DNA of 64,000 bases from Nitrobacter sp963807355 (GTDB lineage: Bacteria > Pseudomonadota > Alphaproteobacteria > Rhizobiales > Xanthobacteraceae). Numbering within the stretch: position 1 is the stretch's first letter; every line of letters starts with the position of its first letter. Below are positions 9,464 to 19,832 of this stretch, in pieces. The notes beneath the pieces are model-generated. The model searched no databases and was not told the origin of the DNA. It was given only the letters and a program-made list of their open reading frames with translations. The DNA lies in contig CAWEBX010000033.1 of assembly GCA_963807355.1 (NCBI GenBank), positions 61,837-125,836 on the forward strand, written 5' to 3'. A program made the position numbers and the translations under genes.

Positions 9464-10088
9464 ATGTCAGGCTGCCCCAAACTCGTACTCGCCTCCGGTT
9501 CGCCGCGACGGCTTAGCCTCCTCAACCAGGCAGGCATCGAACCCGACGCGCTGCGGCCTGTGGACATTGACGAGACGCCGACGAAGGGGGAGCTTCCGCG
9601 CGCCTGCGCCAATCGCCTTGCTCGCGCCAAAGCTGATGCAGCCTTGAGAGCGTTGCAGCTCGACGACGAACTGCGCGGTTCGTTCATTCTGGCTGCCGAT
9701 ACCGTCGTCGCAGTCGGCCGCCGCATTCTGCCCAAGGCCGACCTGGTCGATGAGGCCTCCCAGTGCCTGCGGCTGCTCTCGGGCCGCAATCATCGCGTGT
9801 ACACCGCGGTTTGCCTCGTGACGCCGAAGGAAAACTTTCGTCAGCGGCTGGTCGAAACGCGTGTGCGCTTCAAACGGCTGACCGAGGAAGACATTCGAGC
9901 CTACGTCGGCTCCGGCGAATGGCGAGGCAAGGCAGGCGGCTACGCGGTTCAGGGCATCGCAGGTTCGTTCGTGGTCAAGCTGGTGGGTTCCTATACCAAT
10001 GTGGTCGGGTTGCCACTCAACGAGTTCGATTGCGCTACTCGGCGGCGAGGAATTTCCGATCCGCGCCGGCTGGTTGAATGCCGGTTAG
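9464..10088 (+). pseudogene. maf: Maf-like nucleoside triphosphate pyrophosphatase, 3' frameshift
   Basis: Maf proteins hydrolyse non-canonical or modified NTPs in the cytoplasm. The N-terminal LVLASGSPRRLSLLNQAGI is the family signature, followed by VDIDETPTKGE and the catalytic FILAADTVVAVGRRI with its conserved Asp. Near the end the protein reads YTNVVGLPLNE and then shifts: the conserved tail SIALLGGEEFPIRAGWLNAG continues one frame over and stops at 10086-10088. One extra T in the 'gagttcg' at 10022-10028 explains this. In the restored frame the stop overlaps the yacG start by 11 bp, the usual maf-yacG arrangement. Because only the last 20 residues are affected, a base-calling error is a real possibility. 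Confidence 0.85.
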
Positions 10089-10260
10089 GAAACCGGCCGG
10101 CGCGCGGCCGGAGAAGCCGTGCCCGATCTGTGGCAAGCCATCGGTCGAGGCTTCGCGTCCGTTTTGCTCGGAACGCTGCCGCGACGTGGATCTGAACCGC
10201 TGGCTGTCCGGTTCTTACGTTATTCCGGTCAGCAAGTCCGACGGCGAGGATGAGGAGTAG
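10078..10260 (+). CDS. yacG: DNA gyrase inhibitor YacG (zinc-binding)
   Basis: 60 residues with the four zinc-ligand cysteines of the family: CPICGKP at residues 16-19 and FCSERCRDVDLNRWL after residue 28. An acidic tail (SDGEDEE) follows. YacG binds GyrB and limits gyrase activity. Its start lies inside the end of maf, indicating translational coupling. Confidence 0.93.
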   Translation: MPVRKPAGARPEKPCPICGKPSVEASRPFCSERCRDVDLNRWLSGSYVIPVSKSDGEDEE

Positions 10261-10455
10261 GTGTCCGGTCTCAGCGAGAAGAATTGGTTTTGCCGGCTCC
10301 TGTGCGCTTCTGAGACTGAACGCCGGGTCCGGCGGCTTTTCGGGGTCGATCTCCGGTCAAAGCCTTGAACGCCTTGCGGTGCCGATTCGGCGGACGGGTG
10401 GACACGGCCATCGGGCCTGACTATAAACCGGCGCGCCCGGCTGTAGCCGGACGAC

Positions 10456-10531
10456 GCCCAGGTAGCTCAGTTGGTAGAGCATGCGACTGAAAATCGCAGT
10501 GTCGGTGGTTCGATCCCGCCCCTGGGCACCA
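10456..10531 (+). tRNA. tRNA-Phe (GAA)
   Basis: A 76-nt cloverleaf. The acceptor stem gcccagg pairs with cctgggc, followed by encoded ACCA. The D-loop is tagctcagttggtagagc, the anticodon loop ctgaaaa gives GAA, and the T-arm is ggtggttcgatcccgcc. It is the integration site of the island: its 3' 46 bases plus one base are repeated at 37317-37363. Confidence 0.96.
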
Positions 10532-10532
10532 T
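10486..10532 (+). repeat. attL core: 3' end of tRNA-Phe, 47-bp direct repeat
   Basis: These 47 bases (anticodon-stem half through CCA plus one base) are identical to 37317-37363. The repeats flank 26.8 kb that contains an integrase gene adjacent to the distal copy. This is the classic signature of site-specific integration that rebuilds the tRNA 3' end. Confidence 0.93.
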
Positions 10533-10608
10533 GTATTTCAATCACTTAACTTATGTATACCGCGATGTTCAAGGCGCATGTAAGCACCTTGTAAGCACGA
10601 TCTCATTT

Positions 10609-10884
10609 GTGAAACGTGGAGGAAAAAATAGACGATTTGGACTCGCGATCATCGCTGTGGGAAGCTGCCTGCCAAATAGCGTTGCAAAAGCGGATTGTTC
10701 CAGCGCAACCTCATCGTACAATTCGGCCGTCGATGATATTTCGACCTACCTCAAACGGTACGTCACTTGCGTCAGTTCAAGCGAAGGTAACGACGATTGC
10801 TCGACTGAATTTCGGCGACTGAAAAGCGCGCAGAGCGATTTTGAAAACGCTGTTTCTGAGCACGTGATTGATTGCAACCAGTAA
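10609..10884 (+). CDS. Small exported cysteine-containing protein
   Basis: A GTG start at 10609 gives 91 residues with a basic n-region (VKRGGKNRR), a hydrophobic core (FGLAIIAVGSCLPNSV) and likely cleavage after AKA. The mature part is hydrophilic and helical, with four cysteines (start, CVSSS, DDCSTEF, VIDCNQ) suited to two disulfides. It is the first gene inside attL. Starts further upstream lie inside the tRNA and are not credible. Function unknown. Confidence 0.5.
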   Translation: MKRGGKNRRFGLAIIAVGSCLPNSVAKADCSSATSSYNSAVDDISTYLKRYVTCVSSSEGNDDCSTEFRRLKSAQSDFENAVSEHVIDCNQ

Positions 10885-11508
10885 GCAAACGCCCGTCGAT
10901 CGGCCAGGCACTTTTACGAAACTGGTTGCCTTCTGAATCGCGACGATCATCCTCTCGCCGGCAGAAGCCCATACGGTTCCACTGCCGCTATTTGACCCTC
11001 GACGTTTTTTTCGATCGCTGCGCCAGCGGCAGTCGTCGGATGTGTTTCGCGAAATTCTGCGATGGCCTCTCGGGCGAACGCCAATCGCCACAACGGGTGG
11101 CGTCGAATGCAACGAGGTATTGCGATCGTCGCCTCGGTGGCTTCTCAAATCAACAAGAATGGCTAAGCTTACAAAACTCAATGCTGCGAGGCATCAACTC
11201 GGGACATCACTTCGACCTTTTCATTCGAGATAAAGGCCGAAGACATTCACGGCCCTCTCGGCAAGAAAGCGAATGAAGTTTGCCGTCGGATTGCGGGTAT
11301 CACTGTCCCGGTTGAAACCGGATCAGACGCTATCAAAGCCGGCTATAGCTCCGTTCGTCGATTGCGCATTACATGTACCCTGTGGATGCTAAGACGACCG
11401 AGGAATTAGATCGGAAGGCTGGACAACCTCGTTGATTTGGTCTGACGCCAGCCCGGGTGCCGTGAGTACGAGTTCTGCGGCAGCCGGCAGATCATGCAGT
11501 GGCATACA
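10885..11508. other. Gene-poor stretch, possible decayed CDS
   Basis: No intact gene is seen between the small exported protein and the IS481 copy. One plus-strand frame around 11190-11400 reads like coding sequence (TSTFSFEIKAEDIHGPLG) but has no start and no recognisable family. It is probably remnant sequence. Confidence 0.3.
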
Positions 11509-12548
11509 TTGCACACTAGGTGTTTGATCCCGGGGTTTGATGGTGCAATCTTTTCCACGGATTGGAAGGGTGCGCTATGGGACAGATTCTTCACGGGAGC
11601 GCCACGACGACAGAGGCGGTCCGTCGAGCAATACAAAATAGTCAAGAGAGCCTGAGAGCGCTTGCTGCCCGCTATAACGTCAACCCCAAGACCATTTTGA
11701 AGTGGAAGAAGCGTTCTACGGTCGCCGACCTTCCAACCGGACCCAGGACGCCAAAATCCTCGGGTCTTTCGGTAGAGGAAGAAGCGATCGTCGTTGCCTT
11801 TCGCCGACACTCGCTGCTGCCGTTGGACGATTGTCTTTATGCTCTTCAGGCCACGATCAAGCATTTGACACGCTCGTCCCTGCATCGCTGCCTGCAACGT
11901 CATGGCGTCAGTCGGCTGCCGGAGATCGAAAGCGACACGGCCACGAAGAAAAAGTTCAAGTCCTACCCGATCGGCTTCTTCCACATCGACATTGCCGAAG
12001 TCAGGACGAAGGAAGGCAAACTCTATGTATTCGTTGGAATCGACAGAACCTCGAAGTTCGCCTTCGTCCAATTGCATGAACAAGCCGATCGTCCCACAGC
12101 GGTCATCTTCCTTGAAGCCTTGATCGCAGCCGTGCCCTATCGGCTGCATACAATCCTTACCGACAATGGCATCCAGTTCGCGGATCTGCCTCGCAACCGC
12201 AATGGTTGGACGGCGCGCTACCGGGTTCAACGATTCGACCAGATTTGCAATGAGCACGGCATTGAGCACCGACTAACCAAACCCAACCACCCGTGGACCA
12301 ATGGACAGTGGAACGAATTAACAGGACTATCAAGGAGGCTACGGTCAAACGCTGTCATTACGATAGCCATGACGAACTACGCGTTCATCTGGCCAACTTC
12401 GTTGACGCCTATAATTTTGCTCGACGGCTTAAAACGCTCAACGGCCTCACGCCATATGAGTCCGTCTGCAAATCCTGGACCTCAGAGCCAAAAAGATTCA
12501 AGCTTAATCCGCACCAACAAATGCCGGGACTAAACACCTTGGGTAACA
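11509..12548 (+). mobile_element. IS481-family insertion sequence (inactive)
   Basis: About 1.04 kb bounded by imperfect inverted repeats: aggtgtttgatcccgg at 11518-11533 matches the reverse complement of 12524-12539 with two mismatches. It encodes one IS481-type transposase that is frameshifted. Confidence 0.75.
11577..12539 (+). pseudogene. IS481-family transposase, frameshifted
   Basis: The N-terminal helix-turn-helix reads SLRALAARYNVNPKTILKWK. A DDE integrase core follows: FFHIDIAEVRTKEGK (first Asp) and TILTDNGIQF (second Asp). The frame breaks at about 12310, where 'ggacagtgg' has lost one G compared with the expected GGN CAG GTG. The rest (VERINRTIKEATVKR, with the catalytic Glu, through NFARRLKTLNGLTPYE) continues from a GTG at 12293 in another frame. 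The normal end MPGLNT is followed by read-through because the stop is mutated. Confidence 0.8.
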
Positions 12549-12807
12549 TCTGTAATGGCGATTTATTTTTGAGATCAGTCACTTGTTATAAAGTGGCGCA
12601 CTTTTCGCCAAAAATCCCCATAACGATAGCGTATGTATCCGGTTATATACCCGTGTATTGCAGCCTATATAAAGATTTGAGCCCATACTGCGTCACTTCC
12701 GGACAAGTCATTGGCATCCAAGCGCCTTAGATATACGGGGTGTTACACTGGTTTGCCCATCGGCGCGCAGAATTGCGCTCCCGACCTACCCTCAAGGAGC
12801 GCGACTA

Positions 12808-13216
12808 GTGACCGAAGATGAGAAAAACTTCATGGCTGCCCAAGGCCTGATGCAATGGCTTGCTGCGGCGGTGCTGCAAGCACAGCGGCTCAGTGCCATT
12901 TATAAGGAGGAGTGGTCGCGGCTTTGTCGAACTTTCGCCATCCGAGAGAAATCTCTTAGTTCTTCGTTCTCACACCGAGGGGAACTTTCTCGCGAACGCG
13001 GCAAGACACGTAATCGAATATCGGAAATGGACCACTGCTCTCGGACTTTTTGAGAGCGTGGATTTCTCAGCACTCGATAAGTTCGATCGCAAGGCGATTA
13101 CAGACCTCCGCAATATGCGGGAGCATGTGATTGAGTATTTTGAAGAGCGGGGCAGCGCTCAGGATCGATGGTTCATCGAAACGCCAGACATTGCTCCGAT
13201 GCATCGTCGGTGGTAG
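12808..13216 (+). pseudogene. HEPN-like protein, frameshifted
   Basis: A GTG at 12808 is preceded by aaggag. The first frame (VTEDEKNFMAAQGLMQWLA, then YKEEWSRL) runs to about 12925, where 'ggctttgtc' has one T too many. The second frame continues VELSPSERNLLVLRSH, then ARHVIEYRKW, and ITDLRNMREHVIEYFEERG. The all-helical pattern with RNMREH matches the RNxxxH motif of HEPN RNases, common in toxins and abortive-infection systems. The HEPN call rests on that motif alone; the family could differ. Restored length would be about 136 residues. Confidence 0.45.
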
Positions 13217-13373
13217 GACCTCTGCTAGGTGGACGCTTGGATTATCAAGCCTTCACCGCAACGTGTGAAGTGGTTCTTCAGGATGTAATGGCGCATGACG
13301 ACAGCAGCGTCGCTCCTTAATTTTTTATGGTCAGATTGGAAGCGCGCGTTACCAATCCACGGAGATCCGGTCG

Positions 13374-15145
13374 CTACTTCGTGCCATCATCGAGCGTCAC
13401 CCCATACTTTCTTGCTCGCGTCTCATTCAACGGACTTTCCCGCGCTAGTAATCGGATTGCCTCTTTAGTGACTGTGACAATTTTTTTCTGTTCTTCGGAG
13501 GCGTTGCCGATCTTCTGATATTCTAACCCAGCGTAAATTATTCGCCTCATGTCCTGGCCTTTCCGCGCTTCGATAAGTGCCTTAACCTTTGCGGCGGTGA
13601 TCCGCTTAGCAATCTCTGCAGCGAGATCCTGATTGAAGCTCTTAGAGGCCGCAACCATATCGCGTGCAAGGTCGAAGTCGTCCATCTTCTCTTTCTTGCA
13701 TTTAGCAATCGCGAGTTTTACGTCCTCATCTTCGATGTGGTGATCGAACGGATCATCCTCTGGTTCCCAGAAATCCGGATCATCTTGATGAGCCTCGTAG
13801 AATTGTAAAAGGCCAATCGCGTCATCATGCCGCAATGGATTTCAACATCTGTACCGAGGTATGTAGCGTGTCGAGGCTCACAAATTTGAAGTTCTTCTCG
13901 AGTGCGCCCCGAATGCTCTTGGAAACTTCGTCTGCGTTATTGGCGAACGAGGCGTGAAATGGATCAAACGCGTTTTTGATTTTTGCTTGGCCTGCTGTTT
14001 GGCAAATTCCGTATCCTGCCTACCAGCCGCTTCCCGAATAGCCTCCGGATCTAGCATTCCACTTTTCACGTAATTGAGCAGCTTGGCGTCGTAGTCATCC
14101 GTGAACCGGAAATCGTACACATCAGTGATCGCGGTCCAGGCGACCTCTTGGTCGGACATAGGTTCATCTTTCGCATTCATTAGTCGGCCAAACGAAGACA
14201 CAGACAAAAACTCGAACGACGGCGCGAGGCCGGGCTGGAACTTCGCCCAACCGAGGATCGTGAGAGTGTGAATTGTTTGCCGCCTGACCGCCTCTGACCG
14301 ATCCGCCACGTGAGGATGCACGGATCGCACAAGACGCTCTATTTTCCGGATGACCCGAATATTTGAGATGTTCAACAAGACGCAGTTTTTTGAGACCACC
14401 TTCCCGATATCATCCTTCGCTGTGATGCCGTGCTCGACAGCGTCCGACGCCGATGGTGCAAAAATTAACCTGCTGTCGATTTGCCTTCTCGAAATGACGG
14501 TCGAAAATATCTTTGTCGGTGAGTTTCTTTTCGTTCAGGAGCAACACCACATTGCAATGGCGTTCGTCTCGAAGTGAGGTGACAAGACCAAGGATATCCT
14601 CGATGCGGACGTTTGCTCCTCGCCGGTCCAAATCATCAATGCAGACGATCTGATCGTTTACGACAGAGGCGAATAGTAGATTCCCCGATTTGCCAGCCCC
14701 TTTCCCAGTTATGGGATCACAGAGACGAACCCCTTTAGATACTTCATCTTACTGATCACAGCGTTCGCAATCTCGGAGACAGGCTTGAGGTCAGTTGAGG
14801 CCATAAACTGAAGGTTCTCGGCAATGGCCGACCTCACCTCAGCGAGCGAGTTCAATCCAAAGAGCGAGACGTAGGAGTATTTGGTACGGCTCAACCTCGC
14901 CTCCTTCGCCTCATCCTCCAGGAGCCTGACCCAGGTGAACGTCTTGCCCACGCCCCAATCGCCTGTAATGCAAAGAACCTCCGCATCGGCACTCCGGAGG
15001 AAGCGTGAATTTCTTCGGTCACCGCATGCATCGAGCTCACGTCCAGTTCTCCCATGGGATGCGAACGAGCCGCCGGCTCGACGCTATTGGAAACGCCGTG
15101 CTCGTCCCATTCCTTCGTAGCGATCACTATCGGAACCGAGCGCAT
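13374..15145 (-). pseudogene. KAP-family P-loop NTPase, several frameshifts
   Basis: Pieces in alternating frames join into one protein of about 590 residues. It starts near MRSVPIVIATKEWDEHG (15145) and shows Walker A CITGDWGVGKTFTWVRLL near 14945, then KYSYVSLFGLNSLAEVRSAI. Walker B follows as QIVCIDDLDRRG near 14630; DDLDR is typical of KAP NTPases. Then come LLLNEKKL, a helical middle (VRRQTIHTLTILGW) and a C-terminal acidic helical region ending at 13374. At least four single-base shifts break it. KAP proteins are membrane- or phage-exclusion-associated (for example PifA of plasmid F), so a defence role is plausible but inferred. The start abuts the end of the primase remnant. Confidence 0.6.
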
Positions 15146-15179
15146 CGCGCTCCTGACACGCTCCCATAAATTTCGCAAG

Positions 15180-16621
15180 CTACCAGCCGGCGGGCGCTTC
15201 TAACGTGATCCCGGCCGCGACCGACCCGCGCGAGAGCCTCTTCATGTGCACGCCCGGAAACACTTTGAGGCGCTGGGAGAACGTATTAATTTGCGGCAGG
15301 AAGCGTTCCGCGTGGCCTTGCTCTCTCGCCCATTCCTTGAAATCGGAGAATAGCTTGAAGGTCGCCGGCCATCCTCCATGCGGTTCGTTCTCAGTGGCGG
15401 TGACCCGAGCATTGAACCACTCGTTCACCGGATCAAGCATCAGCCAGCTTTGTAGAGCCTCTCTTGACGAGGCCGGTATCGTGTAAGCCTTGTTGCGGAT
15501 GAGCCATTGCGCGCCGCGCAATGGCTAACGGCAACGTGATTGCGCTGGCCGAAAGCTCGTCGGCGACATTGGCGGCCTTACCGGGCAGATTGATGATGCG
15601 ACGCTCATCCCCGAAGGCGGCAGGCGGGATCGATGAGACCGCGCCGGCCGGCAGAAGGCACGACAGAAGGCGGGCGATCGTGCTCTTGCCGTTACTCGCA
15701 GTCTCACGAGAAAGACGAACGCTTTCGGCTGGGGCAGTCGCGTGGCGAGGCCGAGCGCGGCGGCTCCCACCATTTCGCCGACAAGTTGCTGCTTCTCATG
15801 GGCGTCGTCGTCGCCGTGGAAACGCGCCGGAGATCAAATGATGAAGGTATGAACTGTCCGGCGGCTCCATATCAGCATGAATGGTAATGTCGGCCGGTAT
15901 CGTAAAGCGAAACCGATCGTTGGCACTGTGCGGGCGAAGGGCGGGATTGCCTGTCTCGTCAAAGATGACGACACCGTTCGCAGCATTCCGACCGTGGATC
16001 GTTCGAAATAGTCTGGCTTTTTAAGCTTCGCGCCTAACTCCGACAGGATGCCGTCGATCATCCGCCTGCTGACCTTTAGGGGCGTCCCTTGTCGCCGACG
16101 CGCCGTCGAACATATGGACCATAAGGCGCATTCGCTGCTCGGGTATCTCAGAACCATTGCGGTTCCTCGAATGTCCAGAATCGACCCTCGGCGCGCACGA
16201 CGTGTCCGCCTCTATCGCTTGCAAGTTCTCGCGCCAGGATGCCTGCGATCTCGACTTCGCCGCCCCACACGACGTGATGAGCAGGGATCATCGGAGCGAG
16301 TTCGCCTGTCGCCCGCAGCTCGTCCTTACAAGCAGGCTTAAGAGCTGCAACAGGCGCGGGTACGACGTTCGAGACCGGTTCTACCGCAAGCATTGGCAAC
16401 CACGGCCGCACGGTCGATTTCATGAAGCCGTCTAAACGGTTCTTATCCCAGCCGTCACGGATCGCGGCGGCGGCGTTCCAACCACACGGAGCTTGTTCAA
16501 AGTCAAAGCGGAGAGTGTGACGTGCTTGGCGGCACAACGCGTATCTACCAAGTTTAATTCGGTGGTAGTTGTCATATCTGTCTTGCTCCAACGCCGCGAC
16601 GAGCAGAACAGTGCACGACAC
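15180..16621 (-). pseudogene. P4-type phage/plasmid primase-helicase, decayed
   Basis: Minus-strand fragments in three frames read in order: GWNAAAAIRDGWDKNRLDGF (end of a primase domain), FWTFEEPQWFEIPEQRMRL and RRMIDGILSELGAKLKKPDYF (D5-N-like region). Then come a helicase Walker A around SNGKSTIARLL (15700), ANVADELSAS as Walker B, and a C-terminal segment EWFNARVTATENEPHGGWPA. Superfamily 3 helicases of the P4/D5 type have this order. The N-terminal primase half is missing upstream of 16621. It is a replication gene of an older satellite or plasmid-like element within the island. Confidence 0.55.
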
Positions 16622-17393
16622 CAGAAGTTCGATAGACCGTTCGGTAGCTTTCCGTGCAGCATATGCGGAGCCGACGAATGGTTCTAGGGCGTCCGCGTTC
16701 CGAAGAGAGACGTGTCAGAAAGCACCGGAAAGTCAGCGAATGAGAGATTATTCGAGCGCCGACTGGGACCGCCGCCCGGCCCGTGCTGTCCCTCATGCGA
16801 GCCCTCTGATGTGGACGGCGCTCCTCATAGGAAGGCAGCATCGATAATTTCGCTAAACAAAAGCCACGACTTACGGGAGGGTGGACAAGGGTGGCATAAG
16901 CCGTGCACGCAAGGTCGTTGAAACGACGCGAGTAGAGATCGTCGAATTGCTGCGCCACCTCGTCTGGCGCACTGCCGCTAGCAACCTCGAAGCCAACTCG
17001 GCAAGGGCTTCATCTTGCGCTGCGAATTTGGCTTTTGGACAATCATCAGCTTCTTGTCAGCAATAAGCCTCGCGATGTCGAGGTTGTCCTCTTGGCTTTC
17101 CCAAATCGAGTCCAACAAATGGGGCGATTAAGTTTCCAACCCAGCCAGATGAACGAATATTCTCGCGATATGACCCAACGCTCAACGCCTTCATGATCTC
17201 AATCATTTGCTCAGGCGTGACTTGCTTGATGACTTCTACCGTAGGAGGGATCCATTTGGTGATCACCCGCAACAGAATTGCCGGGATCATGATTGTCCGT
17301 CGTCAAATGATTGAGACTGATTAGGGCGGCTCTGACTCATCAGGGGTTAGATTTTAAGCGACCTGCAGTGCAGGATGGAGGCAATGGCGATCT
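16622..17393. other. Region without a recognisable intact gene
   Basis: About 770 bases between the primase remnant and the small SANT-like gene. One minus-strand frame (17057-17290) reads like coding sequence (VEVIKQVTPEQMIEIMKALS) and could be a 77-residue hypothetical protein or a fragment. I could not assign a family, and the remaining frames look random. Confidence 0.3.
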
Positions 17394-17672
17394 CTACTGC
17401 ATACTGAGAGACACGCCGATGGTATGCGCCTTGGCTGCCGTTGCGCCTGGTGTCCGCTTCAACGTCTTTGCAATCTTCGCTACGCCAGCCTTTTGCTTCG
17501 CGAGCGTCTTGAGAGTGCAAACGTCGTCCTTCGTCCACTCGCGACGAACAGCTGCTTCCTTCTTTGGCAAATCGTCATCCCTTCGATCGTGAAGCGCGTG
17601 GTTTAGCAGATCGCGCGTTTTGTGCAAGGCAACGGCAATGTTCAATGGGCGCTGGCAAGCGCGCCTCGTCAA
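17394..17672 (-). CDS. Small Myb/SANT-like DNA-binding protein
   Basis: 92 residues. The C-terminal half (REWTKDDVCTLKTLAKQK, then VAKIAKTLKRTPGATAAKA) has the spacing of a Myb/SANT-like three-helix domain: Trp, then an acidic helix, then an Arg/Lys-rich recognition helix. Small proteins of this kind are frequent in rhizobial genomes. It is unlinked to an operon; the upstream (higher-coordinate) 280 bases before the M23 gene hold nothing clear. Confidence 0.5.
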   Translation of the reverse strand: MTRRACQRPLNIAVALHKTRDLLNHALHDRRDDDLPKKEAAVRREWTKDDVCTLKTLAKQKAGVAKIAKTLKRTPGATAAKAHTIGVSLSMQ

Positions 17673-17957
17673 GGGAAGTCAGCCCATTCCGGCGAAGTTG
17701 GACGCTGGTCGTGAGTGATGTTGGTGGCGTGGCTTCTTCACTGACCGTTAGGAATCGTGCCGGATTGTTTTTAGCGACGCTGATTCGTTCTTTGAGAACG
17801 GAATGGAGGCAAAGGGTGAACTGGCATGGCGAGTGCAGGCGTCGAAACCAGCATGGCAACCGCTTGCCATCAAGAAACGTTTAAATCTCGAGGTCGTTTC
17901 GTGCCCTGGCTGGCACGAGACCGATGCTCTATCGACCTGCCCATCGGCTGAGCGCCG

Positions 17958-18947
17958 CTAAAGTTGTAGTTCAAACGTTTTCTCAATTAGAGACACGCCG
18001 CTGCGTTCGACCCGATAAGTTGCCCGATAGGTGCCGTGCGGCCATTCGCGTTCGGGGCGTTTTCGCCCGGCCTTCGATGTGTACTGAGCCGTGTCGTTCG
18101 CGAGCGCGGGGGCGGTGTATTGGGCGATAACATGGCCGTCAGGGCCCGTGAGCGTGAGTTGCTGCACGTCACCGGCCTCTAAGCCGATCGCGCGTACATA
18201 CGCAACAATATCAGAATTGATGCTCGGCGGCGGGCCAATACCGTCACCGGCCTCGATCTCCTCCGACGTAATTGCGTGCGAAGCAAATCCAGCATTGAGG
18301 ATCGCGAATGGCCGGTAGCTCAGCGCGCTCGCTAAGCGCGGTGCCCAAAGCGAAGTCCCACCACCGCATGCATCATTAGGGGCTCCGTAGGAGAACGGAT
18401 CGACAGGTTTTCCATTTCGACGCAAGCCAAAGTGCAGGTGAGCGAACTCGGTATTACCTGACAGCCCAGCACGGCCCAGGTCCTGCCCCAGCTTCACCAT
18501 GTCTCCTAGTTTAACACGGACGCTGCCCTGCTGCAGATGGCAATAGATTGACCCGAATCCATCTGCATGGGCGAGGATCACAGTGTTGCCGCACTCGCGC
18601 CCCTTGATTTGTTCATGACCGATTGTCCGCACAGACATGTCTTGCATGCCATCTCGGGTGCGCAAGACCTGCCCATCCGCAGCCGCGCGCACCGCAACGC
18701 CGGTGCGCTCCCATACCACGCTCGGCAGGCGGAAATCTGTGCCTTCGTGCCCATCGTAAGTTTGGTGGCGGCACATGTAATCACGCGCGCCCCTTGATGG
18801 ATCGTGGTCGACGTAGTTCTGAATGAAGCACGTCTGGCCAAGCTCGCACGCGATCGGAAGCTCAAGCTCAAGCGACAGGGTCGATCGGGCTGAGCTAGCG
18901 AACAGGACTGCAACCGCGAGAATGAGCGAGTAGCGTTGATGGTCCAT
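17958..18947 (-). CDS. Exported M23-family metallopeptidase
   Basis: 329 residues with a signal peptide (YSLILAVAVLFASSARS). The LytM/M23 domain carries the first zinc ligands in YDGHEGTDFRLP (His and Asp), a Gly-rich core (ECGNTVILAHADGFGSIYCHL) and the final HLHFG motif in NTEFAHLHFGLRRNG. These enzymes cut peptidoglycan cross-links in the periplasm. A C-terminal 100-residue extension looks like a beta-rich domain (LTLTGPDGHVIAQYTAPALA). It is intact, unlike its left-hand neighbours. The 380 bases up to the next gene contain no feature I can support. Confidence 0.85.
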   Translation of the reverse strand: MDHQRYSLILAVAVLFASSARSTLSLELELPIACELGQTCFIQNYVDHDPSRGARDYMCRHQTYDGHEGTDFRLPSVVWERTGVAVRAAADGQVLRTRDGMQDMSVRTIGHEQIKGRECGNTVILAHADGFGSIYCHLQQGSVRVKLGDMVKLGQDLGRAGLSGNTEFAHLHFGLRRNGKPVDPFSYGAPNDACGGGTSLWAPRLASALSYRPFAILNAGFASHAITSEEIEAGDGIGPPPSINSDIVAYVRAIGLEAGDVQQLTLTGPDGHVIAQYTAPALANDTAQYTSKAGRKRPEREWPHGTYRATYRVERSGVSLIEKTFELQL

Positions 18948-19328
18948 GCGACGATGACTCGATCTACTTCTGACGATTCATCCGAAGTCAGGCCAACTTA
19001 GGTCGAGAAATACGCTCAGCAAAGTCCCTCGGATCAACTCGCTTATTATTTCAGAACGAAAACGTGGCAGAAACATAGTGGCAAGACCGATAGATGATTC
19101 ACGGAATATTCCGCCGGCATTCAGTTGTAGCTTAGTTATGCGAAGTCTCAGAGGCATAGAGTAGTGGAGGTCGATCGTCGGTTAGCGATCGGCCGACTGT
19201 CTTCATGTGAGACGCGACACGGGCCGCTATCTCTTCCACCGGTATTCACCGCCGCCGCGTTTACTGAGGGTTGCCGGTTGAGCGCAATTCTGCATTTCCT
19301 TCCTGCATTACCCCGTAGTGGTCTTTCC

Positions 19329-19832
19329 TCATTCACCATCAGCTAATGCATTCCGCTGGCCGAACTTTGGTCGCCAAGCGTGCGCATCGAGCGACCAGCG
19401 ACCCGATCCAGACAGCAACATGAAGATTGCGCTCATCAGCATTGCCCAGTCGGTGCGCGTCTCATGAGTAAAGCTCAGTAAACCATAGCGATCCAAGTGG
19501 CGGAGGCTGAATATCCACCAATTGCGGCCTAACAGGATTGGGATTTTCGTAGAGATGATCGCCACGATCATGATGACGATGATCGGCACGGCCGCCGCGC
19601 GCGAAGCATAGCCGATCATGAACATGATCCCCGCTAGCAGTTCAATCACGCCAACGAATGGCCCAAAGAACTCGGGCCATGGGATGCCGATCTTGACGAA
19701 ACGGCCAGCACCGAGAATGTCGGCATGCGTTAGCTTCTGGAGGCCTTCGGGGATGAACACGCCAGCGAGCGACAGGCGAACGAAAATCGCCCAGGTTGCT
19801 TCGCCGGGAGAGAACCACCAGGACTGCTTCAT
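19329..19832 (-). CDS. DoxX-family membrane protein
   Basis: 167 residues from MKQSWWFSPGEATWAIFVRL, with four predicted transmembrane segments (RLSLAGVFIPEGLQKL; FFGPFVGVIELLAGIMFMIG; AVPIIVIMIVAIISTKI; AMLMSAIFMLLSGSG). These match the DoxX fold, linked to quinone or thiosulfate redox and oxidative stress. The start overlaps the permease stop by four bases (ATGA), so translation is coupled. Upstream in-frame codons lie inside the permease and were rejected as starts. Confidence 0.8.
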   Translation of the reverse strand: MKQSWWFSPGEATWAIFVRLSLAGVFIPEGLQKLTHADILGAGRFVKIGIPWPEFFGPFVGVIELLAGIMFMIGYASRAAAVPIIVIMIVAIISTKIPILLGRNWWIFSLRHLDRYGLLSFTHETRTDWAMLMSAIFMLLSGSGRWSLDAHAWRPKFGQRNALADGE

